Source of the DNA: Flavobacterium sp. CF136
GTDB lineage: Bacteria; Bacteroidota; Bacteroidia; Flavobacteriales; Flavobacteriaceae
Assembly (NCBI RefSeq): GCF_000282055.1
Contig: NZ_AKJZ01000055.1
Span: 1 to 39,778 of the forward strand
Length of the DNA: 39,778 nt
Reading direction: 5' to 3'
The notes beneath the pieces were generated by a model that had not been told where the DNA came from, searched no databases, and saw only the letters and a program-made list of their open reading frames with translations. This document shows, in pieces, positions 7,452-16,012 of this stretch. The position numbers and the translations under genes are program-made. How positions within the stretch are numbered: the stretch's first letter is position 1; each line of letters begins with the position of its first letter.

Positions 7452-8417
7452 TTATTTATCAAAACAACCTATAATTTGGTATGCTACGCGTAAAGCGTCG
7501 GTTGCCTGTTCAAGAGTTACAACTGGTGTAGTATCGGTAATAATTGCATTTGCAAATGAGTCTAGTTCATCTAAAATTGCATTATTTTGTTCTACGTCAG
7601 GATTTGTAAAATAGATTTGTTTTTTTACACCCTCCGCATTTTGCAGAATCATATCAAAATCACCGGGTACTTCCGGGGCATCTTTCATGCGGACTACTTC
7701 ACATTTTTTCTCTAAAAAATCAACAGAAATATAAGCGTCTTTTTGAAAAAAACGTGTCTTACGCATGTTTTTCATCGAAATCCTGCTAGCTGTTAAATTA
7801 GCAACACAACCATTTTCGAATTCAATTCGTGCATTGGCAATATCCGGAGTGTCACTAATAACTGAAACACCACTGGCATTGATATTTTTTACTTTTGATT
7901 TTACAACACTTAAAATTGCATCAATATCGTGAATCATCAAATCTAAAACCACAGGAACATCTGTACCGCGAGGGTTAAACTCGGCTAAACGATGTGTTTC
8001 TATAAACATTGGGTTTTCGATCATGTTTTTCGTAGCGATAAATGCCGGATTAAATCGCTCCACATGGCCTACCTGACCTTTTACATTATATTCTTTTGCC
8101 AAAGCGATAATTTCTTCAGCTTCTTCAACGGTATTGGCAATGGGTTTTTCTATAAAGATATGTTTGCCGGATTTGATAGCTACTTTAGCACATTTGTAGT
8201 GCGAAAGTGTTGGAGTCACAATATCGATTACATCAACGGCATGGATTAATTTAGCAATAGTACTGAAGTTTGTATAGCCAAATTCTTTTGAAATTCTTTC
8301 GGCATTTTCCTGATTTTCGTCATAAAATCCAACTAATTCATATTTGTCAGATTGTTGCAATAAACGTAAATGTATTTTACCAAGATGACCAGCACCTAAA
8401 ACTCCTACTTTTAACAT
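7452..8417 (-). CDS. Gfo/Idh/MocA-family NAD(P)-dependent oxidoreductase
   Basis: 321 residues from ATG 8417. The upstream TTG would add 19 residues before the Rossmann motif, whereas ATG gives the typical MLKVGVLGAGHLGKIH start. The cofactor loop is GAGHLG at residues 7-12. EKPIA, with the family's conserved Lys, lies near residue 95; GHVERFNP and the HDIDAIL motif of the C-terminal alpha/beta domain follow. Family members reduce or oxidise sugars, inositols and related compounds, and the substrate cannot be predicted. A candidate -7 box lies a few bases upstream of the ATG. The divergent neighbour is pcm. Confidence 0.88.
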   Translation of the reverse strand: MLKVGVLGAGHLGKIHLRLLQQSDKYELVGFYDENQENAERISKEFGYTNFSTIAKLIHAVDVIDIVTPTLSHYKCAKVAIKSGKHIFIEKPIANTVEEAEEIIALAKEYNVKGQVGHVERFNPAFIATKNMIENPMFIETHRLAEFNPRGTDVPVVLDLMIHDIDAILSVVKSKVKNINASGVSVISDTPDIANARIEFENGCVANLTASRISMKNMRKTRFFQKDAYISVDFLEKKCEVVRMKDAPEVPGDFDMILQNAEGVKKQIYFTNPDVEQNNAILDELDSFANAIITDTTPVVTLEQATDALRVAYQIIGCFDK

Positions 8418-8433
8418 GAGAATGTATTTTGAA

Positions 8434-8441
8434 CAAAAATA
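8434..8441 (-). promoter_or_regulatory. Candidate -7 box for the Gfo/Idh/MocA gene
   Basis: On the minus strand the sequence TATTTTTG matches the Bacteroidota -7 consensus TAnnTTTG. It lies 16 bases upstream of ATG 8417, implying a very short leader. No good -33 TTTG is present at the right distance, so the call is tentative. Confidence 0.3.
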
Positions 8442-8509
8442 TAATTTATTTGTTGAAAGTAAAAGTGAATGCATTAAAGATTTAGCGATTTAATAATTAA
8501 AAATCAATA

Positions 8510-8539
8510 TTTGATTTACTATTTAGTTTATTAATTTTA
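8510..8539 (+). promoter_or_regulatory. Candidate promoter of pcm
   Basis: TTTG at 8510-8513 and TAATTTTA at 8532-8539 fit the Bacteroidota -33/-7 pattern (TTTG, about 18 bases, TAnnTTTG with one mismatch). The implied start of transcription near 8546 leaves about 15 bases before the TTG start codon. Confidence 0.4.
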
Positions 8540-8560
8540 CCAAAATAAAATAAATCAATT

Positions 8561-9202
8561 TTGAAAGATACTGCCAAACATCAAGGACTTCGTAATCAAT
8601 TAGTAAACACTTTGGAGCAAAAAGGAATTACTGATAAAGCTGTTCTGGATGCGATAAAAAAAATCCCAAGACACCTTTTTTTAAATTCAAGTTTTGAAGA
8701 TTATGCTTATCAGGACAAGGCATTTCCGATTGGGGCAGGACAAACTATTTCGCAGCCTTATACCGTAGCTTTTCAATCGCAGTTATTAGAAGTAAAAAAG
8801 GAACATAAAATTCTGGAAATTGGTACAGGTTCCGGATATCAAACGGCAGTTTTGTGCATGCTGGGGGCTAAAGTTTACAGTGTTGAAAGACAAAAAGAGC
8901 TATTTAAGCAAACTTCGAATTTGTTTCCTAAACTAAATATTCGCCCTAAGCATTTATCTTTTGGAGATGGTTATAAAGGTTTATCAAGTTATGCCCCGTT
9001 TGACAGTATTATTGTGACTGCAGGAGCTCCTTTTATTCCTCAACCCTTGATGTCACAGCTAAAAATTGGAGGCAGGCTTGTTATTCCGTTAGGCGAAGAT
9101 GTTCAGATTATGACTTTATTAATCCGAAAAAACGAAACTCAATTTGAGAAACATGAGTTTGGGGAATTTCGATTCGTTCCTTTGTTAGAAGATAAAAATT
9201 AG
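8561..9202 (+). CDS. pcm: Protein-L-isoaspartate(D-aspartate) O-methyltransferase
   Basis: 213 residues, a normal length. The enzyme methylates isoaspartyl residues in damaged proteins with S-adenosylmethionine, starting their repair. Motifs are IPRHLFLNSSFEDYAYQDKA, then PIGAGQTISQPYTVAF (substrate and SAM region), the SAM loop ILEIGTGSGYQTAV near residues 87-100, and VTAGAPFIPQPLMSQLKIGG. The start codon is TTG at 8561: the frame has a stop (TAA) at 8546-8548 and no ATG between, and the protein reads correctly from KDTAKHQGLRNQL. It lies alone on the plus strand, divergent from the oxidoreductase gene, and ends in a clear terminator. Confidence 0.95.
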   Translation: MKDTAKHQGLRNQLVNTLEQKGITDKAVLDAIKKIPRHLFLNSSFEDYAYQDKAFPIGAGQTISQPYTVAFQSQLLEVKKEHKILEIGTGSGYQTAVLCMLGAKVYSVERQKELFKQTSNLFPKLNIRPKHLSFGDGYKGLSSYAPFDSIIVTAGAPFIPQPLMSQLKIGGRLVIPLGEDVQIMTLLIRKNETQFEKHEFGEFRFVPLLEDKN

Positions 9203-9241
9203 AAAAAAGCCCAAAATAATTGAATATTTATGGGCTTTTTT
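9203..9241 (+). terminator. Rho-independent terminator of pcm
   Basis: The arms AAAAAAGCCCA and TGGGCTTTTTT flank an AT-rich loop and end in a T-run directly after the pcm stop codon. The symmetric A and T tracts mean that it could stop transcription from both sides. Confidence 0.85.
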
Positions 9242-9269
9242 AGGTGTTTTATTCTTGTGAATAGTTTTC

Positions 9270-9398
9270 AACACATAGATTCATAGTTTAAAATTTCAAA
9301 AAAAGGTTTAAGAAAAAACTAGTTTTTGCACATAGCTATGTGTATTTGAACAAGTGAAACGCCTATGAACACAAAGTTAGGCTATGTATCTATGTGTT
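9270..9398. repeat. Long imperfect palindromic intergenic repeat
   Basis: Outer arms 9270-9286 and 9382-9398 are inverted copies with 16 of 17 bases matching (AACACATAGATTCATAG). Inside lie a perfect 14-base palindrome (CACATAGCTATGTG, 9329-9342) and a small GCCTA/TAGGC hairpin at 9361-9382. It fills the convergent gap between pcm and the ABC ATPase gene. Similar CACATAGAT-type palindromes are, to my knowledge, scattered between genes in Flavobacterium genomes. Confidence 0.65.
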
Positions 9399-9404
9399 AA
9401 AAAG

Positions 9405-10628
9405 TTATTTGATTTTCCCGACTGATCCCGTAGCTGAAGGAATGAGTTCAAAAACTGAAGTAGGAGCAAGACCTGCTTCGATTCTGTGAGAAACATATAA
9501 AATTGTCACATTCGTTTCCTGTTTGATTGTATTGATAAGCTGAATAACCAAATTAACATTTTCATCATCCAGACCTTCAACTGGTTCATCCAGAATTAGT
9601 AATGGCGGGTGTTTTAAAACTGCACGGACAATTAAAGCTACTCTTTGCTGTCCAATTGAAAGATCAATAAAACGTTTGTTTTTTAAAGTACTCATTTCAA
9701 TTACTTCAAGCCATTGCACAACAATTTGTTTTTGTAAAGTAGTCGGCTCCGTATATAATCCAATGGAATCGAAGAAGCCCGAAAGAATCATTTGTTCTAA
9801 GGTGTGGCTTTTCTGAAACAGATCGGTCATAGAAGTGGCAAAAATTCCGATTTGTTTTTTGATATCCCAGACACTTTCTCCGCTGCCTTTTTTTCTTCCA
9901 AACAAAAATAAATCCTGCCCGAATCCTTTTGGATTATCTCCTGTAATCAAAGATAAAATGGTGCTTTTTCCGGAACCGTTCGGACCTGTTAATTGCCAGA
10001 ATTCACCTTGTTTTATTGTCCATGAGATATTGTCTAAAATCTTTCTATCCTCATAACTTACCGAAACCTTATCCATTTTTATCAATACATTTTCATGGAA
10101 AGTATGATTTTCCAATGCTTTTGGAATTGATGAAGTTTCTAGGGTTTTAAAATGATTTTCGTTTTTTGAAATCGGATGCAGTTGAAACGAATTGTCCTGA
10201 ATCTGGGCTTTATTTGGAACAAAATCAAGTACATCAGTAACACGGTTTACTAACTGGATAATGGCAACATTCTCTGTTAATTTTTCTAGCGAATGAGCCA
10301 GATTTATACGTGAAGCCTGGTCCAGATGATCGAAAGGATTATCAAATATGATGAAATCAGGGTTTTGGCTGATGCAGTATTTTAAAAATTCCTTTTTGCG
10401 TTCGCCTGATGAAAAGGTTCTTAATTGTCTGTGGGAGTCAGGAGAGGCTTCAACAATATCATATTGGTATTCTTTTTCGATGAATTTTTCGATTGTAATA
10501 TCTGAAAACAGGATTCCTTTCTGATGATTTAAAAAAGATAATTCTTCTTTGGCTTCTCCCGAAAGTAAGGAATCGATATATTTTTTTTTATTTACCTGAT
10601 TGGATAAAAGAATGTCCCAATGTTGCAT
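9405..10628 (-). CDS. ModF-like tandem ABC ATPase with a degenerate N-terminal half
   Basis: 407 residues, resembling E. coli ModF (about 490 residues) but shorter at the N-terminus. The C-terminal ATPase is intact: Walker A GPNGSGKST near residue 215, the QLTGPNGSG and FLFGRKKGSGESVWDIKKQIG stretches shared with ModF, signature LSIGQQRVALIVRA, Walker B LLILDEPVEGLD, and switch His in VSHR. The N-terminal half keeps a signature-like FSSGERKK and a Walker-B-like FIIFDNPFDHLD in which the catalytic Glu is Asn, but it has no Walker A at all. No membrane segment is visible, so it is a soluble ABC protein. Its role (molybdate-related in ModF, repair-like in PhrA) is unproven; no mod gene is adjacent. 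Confidence 0.85.
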   Translation of the reverse strand: MQHWDILLSNQVNKKKYIDSLLSGEAKEELSFLNHQKGILFSDITIEKFIEKEYQYDIVEASPDSHRQLRTFSSGERKKEFLKYCISQNPDFIIFDNPFDHLDQASRINLAHSLEKLTENVAIIQLVNRVTDVLDFVPNKAQIQDNSFQLHPISKNENHFKTLETSSIPKALENHTFHENVLIKMDKVSVSYEDRKILDNISWTIKQGEFWQLTGPNGSGKSTILSLITGDNPKGFGQDLFLFGRKKGSGESVWDIKKQIGIFATSMTDLFQKSHTLEQMILSGFFDSIGLYTEPTTLQKQIVVQWLEVIEMSTLKNKRFIDLSIGQQRVALIVRAVLKHPPLLILDEPVEGLDDENVNLVIQLINTIKQETNVTILYVSHRIEAGLAPTSVFELIPSATGSVGKIK

Positions 10629-10652
10629 TTTGTATTTCTATTTTTAAAATTT

Positions 10653-11507
10653 CTAATTTGTTTCTTTAACAGCCATTGGCAGATCATTGCGTGACCATTC
10701 GCTCCATGATCCTACATACAGTTTTGGAATCGGAATTCCGGCATAATCCATTGCTAATAAAGTATGACAGGCTGTAACGCCGGACCCGCAATGAACAATA
10801 ATGTTTTCATGGTTTTTATCTCCAATTATTCCGGAATATTTTGCAGATAATTCTTCTTGGGAATGGTAAAATCCGTCTTCGTTTAAATTTTCGCTAAAGG
10901 GTACGTTAATGGCACCCGGGATATGACCTGCAATTAGATCAAGAGGTTCCGTGAGGCCGTCAAAACGATTTTTATCCCTTACGTCAATTACTATATTTTC
11001 GTTATTATTTCTGGCTTTTTCGACTTCTTTGATATCGGCTAAGCCTAATTTCCATTCTAATATTGGGTATTTTTCAGTTGTGTCAAAATTTTCAGTTTCT
11101 GAACTTATCAGAAAGCCTGTTTTTATTGCGGCTTGCAAACCTCCATTTAAAACCTGTACTTTTTCATGTCCAATGGCGCGAAGCATCCACCAGAAACGTG
11201 CTGCAGCATTCGCCCCGTTTTTATCATCATAAATAATAATATGGCTTGAAGGCTCAATTCCAATTTTTGAAAGCACTTCAGAAAACTTTGTAAAAGAGGG
11301 CAAAGGATGTCTTCCGCCGTTTGCCGGATTTTCTACTGTTGCCAAATCTCTGTTTAAATCGACATATCGTGCACCTTTTAAATGCTCTTTTTGATAATTT
11401 TCTTCGGAATTAATTCCGGCTCTGGCATCAATTAAAATAATTTCAGCTGAATTCTTCAGGTTTAATAATTCTTCGGGGTTTATAATTGGAGAAAGTGTAT
11501 TTGACAT
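10653..11507 (-). CDS. Sulfurtransferase with two rhodanese domains
   Basis: 284 residues, the size of SseA/thiosulfate or 3-mercaptopyruvate sulfurtransferases. These move a sulfur atom from a donor to cyanide or thiol acceptors through a persulfide on Cys. The N-terminal, catalytically silent rhodanese domain has LIDARAG and GARYVDLNRDLA. The C-terminal one has VIDVRDKNRFDG, HIPGAINVPF, and the active loop HCGSGVTAC with catalytic C240. The loop CGSGVT is nearer to the mercaptopyruvate type (CGTGVT-like) than to classical rhodanese (CRKGVT), so a SseA-like activity is favoured. It lies 24 bases from the ABC ATPase gene downstream. Confidence 0.93.
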   Translation of the reverse strand: MSNTLSPIINPEELLNLKNSAEIILIDARAGINSEENYQKEHLKGARYVDLNRDLATVENPANGGRHPLPSFTKFSEVLSKIGIEPSSHIIIYDDKNGANAAARFWWMLRAIGHEKVQVLNGGLQAAIKTGFLISSETENFDTTEKYPILEWKLGLADIKEVEKARNNNENIVIDVRDKNRFDGLTEPLDLIAGHIPGAINVPFSENLNEDGFYHSQEELSAKYSGIIGDKNHENIIVHCGSGVTACHTLLAMDYAGIPIPKLYVGSWSEWSRNDLPMAVKETN

Positions 11508-11583
11508 ACTTTTATAAATTTACTTTTTGGAATTTCCTAAGGAAAGAAATCCATTCAAAATTAAACAGATTATTTATTTTTTA

Positions 11584-11973
11584 TTAACCCGGAATCTTTT
11601 CTATCAAAATTTCATTTCCTGCCAGATCAAAATAAGTACATGTCATTTCGATAATATCAACTCTCCATTTTGCTATACCACATTGTGCGGAATGATTACA
11701 AAAAGTTAAATAATCAGTCTGGCCATCCTGATGCATTACTAAAAATTCGATAAATCGTTCTTTATTGGCTGATTTGGCAATTTCAATTAAATTATATTTT
11801 TCATCAGAAATAACAGTATAATTGTTTACGCCATAATATTCAACATGACCGTCATGAACAAAAGTATCATAACCTTTTACACCTAAAATGATTAAGTCTT
11901 GTATATAGTTGGGGAAATCGGCACCACTTTTTACTTTGGCATGTGCTTCTTTTATTTGCTCTATTGTAAACAT
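11584..11973 (-). CDS. DUF1398 family protein (YbcV-like)
   Basis: 129 residues, matching the DUF1398 family of small soluble proteins, which includes E. coli YbcV. The N-terminal MFTIEQIKEAHAKVKSGADFP and the middle GVKGYDTFVHDGHVEYYG are the recognisable family signatures, and the C-terminal half holds QCGIAKWRVDIIEMTCTYFD, which ends as usual with an acidic strand. No membrane segment or catalytic motif is evident and the function of the family is unknown. It is likely on the same minus-strand transcript as the sulfurtransferase downstream (about 75 bases). Confidence 0.8.
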   Translation of the reverse strand: MFTIEQIKEAHAKVKSGADFPNYIQDLIILGVKGYDTFVHDGHVEYYGVNNYTVISDEKYNLIEIAKSANKERFIEFLVMHQDGQTDYLTFCNHSAQCGIAKWRVDIIEMTCTYFDLAGNEILIEKIPG

Positions 11974-11998
11974 ATGATTGGTTTTAGGGTTAAAGTTT

Positions 11999-12208
11999 TT
12001 ATTGTTTCAAAAATACGATTAATGGTTTTATAAATTGATCAAAAGATTCAATATGTGGTAAATGTCCGGTATTGGCAACCTCGACTAATTTTGAATTCGG
12101 AATTGCTTTTTGTGTTTTCTTTCCCAGTTCAGCCCATTTTTGAAAATCAGCATTCCATTTTTCTCCATAATAATTGTTTTCGAACATCTTAAAATTAAAG
12201 CTTACCAT
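11999..12208 (-). pseudogene. C-terminal remnant of an alpha/beta hydrolase
   Basis: An open frame of 69 residues whose second half matches the last 60 or so residues of alpha/beta-fold hydrolases (normally near 300 residues): ELGKKTQKAIPNSKLVEV, then NTGHLPHIESFDQFIKPLIVFL. GHLPHIE carries the catalytic His, but the nucleophile elbow (G-x-S-x-G) and acid residue that should precede it are absent, and the 180 bases upstream hold no sign of them. It lies about 25 bases from the DUF1398 gene. The simplest reading is a gene broken by deletion; a short independently translated protein is less likely. Confidence 0.7.
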
Positions 12209-12391
12209 TTTAAAACCAAAAATTAAAGTCTTAAAATTATCAGAAAAATATTTTATAAGTAATAACTCTTTGTGGATAAGAGATATTGATTATTGTATTG
12301 ATAGCTAATAAGATAAAACAGGATAGGACAGGACGGTCTCTTTTCAGCTTATAGGTAAATTCGGTAATAACTAACTTATAACCAAATTTAT

Positions 12392-15388
12392 ATGAAAAGA
12401 AAGACTCTAACATTTAAGCATGCGCTTAAATTTTTTATGATTTGCGGGCTGCTTACCTGCTTTGGTGAATTGAATGCCCAGACACTTGCATTTCCGGAAG
12501 CTACCGGTTTTGGAAGGTATACAACAGGAGCAAGAGGTGCTGCAAACCCTCAAATTTATTTAGTAACCAATTTAAATGACAGCGGACCGGGTTCATTTCG
12601 CGATGCGGTTAGTCAGGAAGGCAGATTTGTAATATTCAGGGTAGGAGGAATTGTTAATTTGCAGACTCAAATTGTAGTGGCAGCAAACACAACTATTGCA
12701 GGACAAACGGCTACAGGAGAAGGTATTGTGTTTTTAGGACCAAGAGTAACATTTTCCGGAGCAAGTAATACCATTGCAAGATATCTTCGTATTCGTTATG
12801 GAGGAACTGCTCAAAATCAGGACGCATCAGGTTTGTCAAATGGTGCAAACATGATTTTTGACCATATAACTTTTACCTGGGGTACGGATGAAGTTTTTTC
12901 GATTAACTGGGACAGTAAAGGTTTGAGTCCTGACAATATCACAATTCAGAATTGTATTATTGGTCAGGGATTACATCGTCATAATCACTCAGCCGGAGGG
13001 TTAATGCAGCCTTCAGGAGGTAAGATAAGCTTAATTGGGAATTTATATATCTGTAATAAAACACGTAACAACAAAATAAAAGGTATAAATGAGTTTGTAA
13101 ACAATGTTGTTTATAATTGGGGAAATTACGGAAATACGTATGGACATACTGAATCCGGTGATGCCTATATTATGGGTGGGGATTCTGCAGGGAGCTCAGA
13201 CGTAAATATTATCAATAATTATTTTATTGGCGGTCCTAATACCAGCAATACAGTTTCTACACCTTTTAACAGAGGAAATGCTAATTTCTTTTTATACGGT
13301 TCGGGCAACTATTTTGATAATAATAAGGATGGTATATTAAATGGTACTCTGGTGCCTGCTGATTTAACAGGATATCCAACTGAAGATGCTGCATCAATTC
13401 TGTCAACACCATATGATTATCCAATGAAAAATACAACGCTGACAGCTCAGGATGCGTATGATAAAATCGTATCGGGTGTTGGAGCTTCTTATCCAAGACG
13501 CGATCAGGTAGATAATTTAATGATTTCTGACCTCTCATCTAAAGGAACAACTGCTACGTATGTTTATGTTCAAACTGATTTAACCAGCAAGTTTGGCTTC
13601 ATCAACGGTGGTGCGGGACATGTTTATGGTGCTCCGGCCCCTTTGGATACTGATAATGATGGTATGCCGGATACATGGGAAGATGCCAATGGTCTGAATA
13701 AAAATGTTGCTGATGCTTTAGCCGTAAGTACATCACATGCGCCTTATTTGAATATTGAAGTATATATTAACGGTTTGACAAATGAAACTCCTCCGGATTT
13801 TGTTATTCCGCCATCTAATGTGAATTTTACTAATGTGGTCTCAACCGAAGTTCCGCCATCGGGTTCTTTAACTGTGAACTGGATTGATAGTGCTTCTAAT
13901 GAAAATAATTATGTGGTAGAGCGTTCTGTTAATGGTACTGATTTTACAGTAATAAGTACACTTGGTGCAAATAACACAAGTTATAATGACAGTGGCTTAC
14001 TTCCGAATACTAAATATTATTATAGAGTTAAAGCAACCAACAGCACAGCATCATCAGTATATGAAACAGCAAGTTTAACTACACCGCCAATTCCATCAGC
14101 ACCAACTAAAGCAGCTACTCCAACTCCTGCTACAGGATTTAATAATGCAGAGCTGACAAATGGTAATTTAACCTTGAAATGGAGCGGCAGTTCTAATACT
14201 GTAACGTATTCGGTTTATTTTGGTACAGATTCTTCAAATCTAACGAAGTTGAATGATCTAGCTTATTCAGCGAGTCCATCTTATCAGGTTACAGGTTTAA
14301 GTATAGCAACAAATTACTACTGGAGAATTGATGCCGTCAATGCGAAAGGAACTGCCACAGGAGATGTGTGGAGTTTCCATACTCTTCTGCCAAGTCTTGT
14401 AGGCCATTGGCCATTTAAGGAAGCAGCATTAGAAGGAGAACAAATTACCGATCTCACCAATTATGCCAATCATGGTGTGCTGGATGTAGCTTATGACAAT
14501 TCTAACGTCAGAGTTCCGGGAAAACAGAACAATGCTTTAGACTTAACAACATCGTCGAGCAGTATGTATATGGCGAGTATTCCAAATCAGGACCATATAT
14601 TATTTGATAAAAATTCCTTTACGGTTTCATTTTGGATGAAAGCAGCACCAACTTTATTGCCAGGCTCGTCATCAACCAGTATTTATGTATTGTGTAAAGG
14701 GTCAATTACTAAAAATGCCACAACAGGAGCGACAGGTAAGCGTTTTGATGTAGAAGTTAAAGGAGGTCTTTTGCGTTTTGCCATAGATGATGATGTTACA
14801 AAAAAAGAAGTTACAACAAGTGCCGCTAAGTTTTTTACAGGAAACTGGGTGAATGTAGTTATAATGAGAGATGTTATTGCTCATAAAATAAGAATATATA
14901 CCGATGGCGCTTTTTCAGCTGAGCTTGATGAAACTGCAGTTACCGGTATTTCTGAAGCTAGTGATTTTGTAATTGGAAATATTGGCGAACTTGAGTTTAA
15001 GGCTGCCACTAATGCGCCTGCACCTTATAAAGGGGCATTTGACGAGCTTAAAATGTTTAATTATGCATTAAATGCAACACAGGTAGCCGAGTTGTATGGC
15101 GGGGCATTATTGAGCAATGAAAAATTTATTCAGAACAAAAACAACATTATTGTATATCCTAATCCTGTAAAAGAGCAAATTTTCATAAACATTCCTAACA
15201 AGAATTTATCTTATGTAACAGCTGCATTAAGCGATATAACAGGAAAAATTATTTTTAAAGAAAAAATTACATCTGACGGAAATGGAGTTTTTATTTTAAA
15301 TATTGCTAATAAAAAAATATCGGGACTTTATATATTAAACGTTTCCGGAGAAAATTTAAACAGTAATTTTAAAATTGTGGCAGAATAA
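12392..15388 (+). CDS. Secreted pectate-lyase-like multidomain protein with T9SS sorting domain
   Basis: 998 residues. A signal peptide (about 1-30, ending LNAQ) is followed by a right-handed beta-helix lyase-like domain (about 31-410): FPEATGFGRYTTGARGA, LVTNLNDSGPGSFRDAVSQ, and MIFDHITFTWGTDEVFS, which mirrors the WIDHCSFS motif of polysaccharide lyase family 1. A calcium-binding TSP3-like repeat starts at D419 (DTDNDGMPDTWEDANGLN), then two fibronectin type III domains (about 473-563 and 568-668), a LamG/concanavalin-like domain (about 669-905), and the type IX secretion C-terminal domain from about 917 (VYPNPV, then ISGLYILNV). It is probably exported and cleaves or binds a plant or algal uronan. 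It stands alone, ends in a terminator, and is not part of the PUL. Substrate is a guess from the fold. Confidence 0.85.
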   Translation: MKRKTLTFKHALKFFMICGLLTCFGELNAQTLAFPEATGFGRYTTGARGAANPQIYLVTNLNDSGPGSFRDAVSQEGRFVIFRVGGIVNLQTQIVVAANTTIAGQTATGEGIVFLGPRVTFSGASNTIARYLRIRYGGTAQNQDASGLSNGANMIFDHITFTWGTDEVFSINWDSKGLSPDNITIQNCIIGQGLHRHNHSAGGLMQPSGGKISLIGNLYICNKTRNNKIKGINEFVNNVVYNWGNYGNTYGHTESGDAYIMGGDSAGSSDVNIINNYFIGGPNTSNTVSTPFNRGNANFFLYGSGNYFDNNKDGILNGTLVPADLTGYPTEDAASILSTPYDYPMKNTTLTAQDAYDKIVSGVGASYPRRDQVDNLMISDLSSKGTTATYVYVQTDLTSKFGFINGGAGHVYGAPAPLDTDNDGMPDTWEDANGLNKNVADALAVSTSHAPYLNIEVYINGLTNETPPDFVIPPSNVNFTNVVSTEVPPSGSLTVNWIDSASNENNYVVERSVNGTDFTVISTLGANNTSYNDSGLLPNTKYYYRVKATNSTASSVYETASLTTPPIPSAPTKAATPTPATGFNNAELTNGNLTLKWSGSSNTVTYSVYFGTDSSNLTKLNDLAYSASPSYQVTGLSIATNYYWRIDAVNAKGTATGDVWSFHTLLPSLVGHWPFKEAALEGEQITDLTNYANHGVLDVAYDNSNVRVPGKQNNALDLTTSSSSMYMASIPNQDHILFDKNSFTVSFWMKAAPTLLPGSSSTSIYVLCKGSITKNATTGATGKRFDVEVKGGLLRFAIDDDVTKKEVTTSAAKFFTGNWVNVVIMRDVIAHKIRIYTDGAFSAELDETAVTGISEASDFVIGNIGELEFKAATNAPAPYKGAFDELKMFNYALNATQVAELYGGALLSNEKFIQNKNNIIVYPNPVKEQIFINIPNKNLSYVTAALSDITGKIIFKEKITSDGNGVFILNIANKKISGLYILNVSGENLNSNFKIVAE

Positions 15389-15413
15389 AACCAGACATTT
15401 TACAATTTTAAAA

Positions 15414-15445
15414 AAAAACCGTTGCAAATTAATGTAACGGTTTTT
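15414..15445. terminator. Terminator between the lyase-like gene and the thioesterase gene
   Basis: A ten-base perfect stem, AAAAACCGTT (15414-15423) with AACGGTTTTT (15436-15445), has a 12-base loop and a T-run on either strand. It lies 25 bases after the lyase stop and 29 bases from the stop of the convergent thioesterase gene, so it can serve both. Confidence 0.85.
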
Positions 15446-15473
15446 ATAATTTATAGTAAATCAGATTTTAATT

Positions 15474-15911
15474 TTAAAGCCCGACAAAATCATCACTTTT
15501 TGGGAAAATGCTCAAAGCTTCAATCGCAATTTCCGGAGTTGGCGAAGCTAATTTTCTAAGTTTTGTATCCATCCAGGCCCCATCAACAGTTATAACAGCA
15601 CAAAGGGTATCATCTTCTTTTCTGAATTCGTGAATGATTGACCAGCGAGAAGCATCGGCTTTCATTTTTGAAGTTTTAGTGTGGATGAATATTTTATCAG
15701 AAAGCTTTAGTTCTTTTCTAAAAACACATTCTTCTCTAAATAAAACGGGTCCAAAACTTTGAGTCTGCATTACTTTTAATGTTAAACCTAACTGTTCCAG
15801 GATCTCGATACGATGCTGTGCGCCAAAATCATAATAGGCACTATGTCTAACGTGAAAATTTGGATCAAGATCTGACCATCGAAAAGATATTTCTTTAATA
15901 AATGAAACCAT
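15474..15911 (-). CDS. Acyl-CoA thioesterase of the 4HBT/YbgC hot-dog family
   Basis: 145 residues, one hot-dog domain. The motif RWSDLDPNFHVRHSAYYDF at residues 11-29 corresponds to the Y-x-D-x-D-x-x-x-H-V-x-N-x-x-Y signature of 4-hydroxybenzoyl-CoA-thioesterase-like proteins, with the Asp that activates water. HEFRKEDDTLCAVITVDGAWMD is the usual later strand pair. Substrate is probably an acyl-CoA in the cytoplasm but cannot be named. It runs opposite to the lyase-like gene and shares its terminator; a membrane protein gene lies 140 bases upstream. Confidence 0.85.
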   Translation of the reverse strand: MVSFIKEISFRWSDLDPNFHVRHSAYYDFGAQHRIEILEQLGLTLKVMQTQSFGPVLFREECVFRKELKLSDKIFIHTKTSKMKADASRWSIIHEFRKEDDTLCAVITVDGAWMDTKLRKLASPTPEIAIEALSIFPKSDDFVGL

Positions 15912-16012
15912 TTTTTGTTTGTATTTTAAATAATTTAAGAAATCGAAATTACAAATAAAAAGGCAAAAGTAATTTTTAGAAAAGTTAAAGTATTTTTAGA
16001 ATTAACCCTCTT

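Noticed and set aside
13281..13538. Minus-strand open frame inside the lyase-like gene
   Set aside because: Shadow frame; low-complexity His/Tyr/Leu composition without homology.
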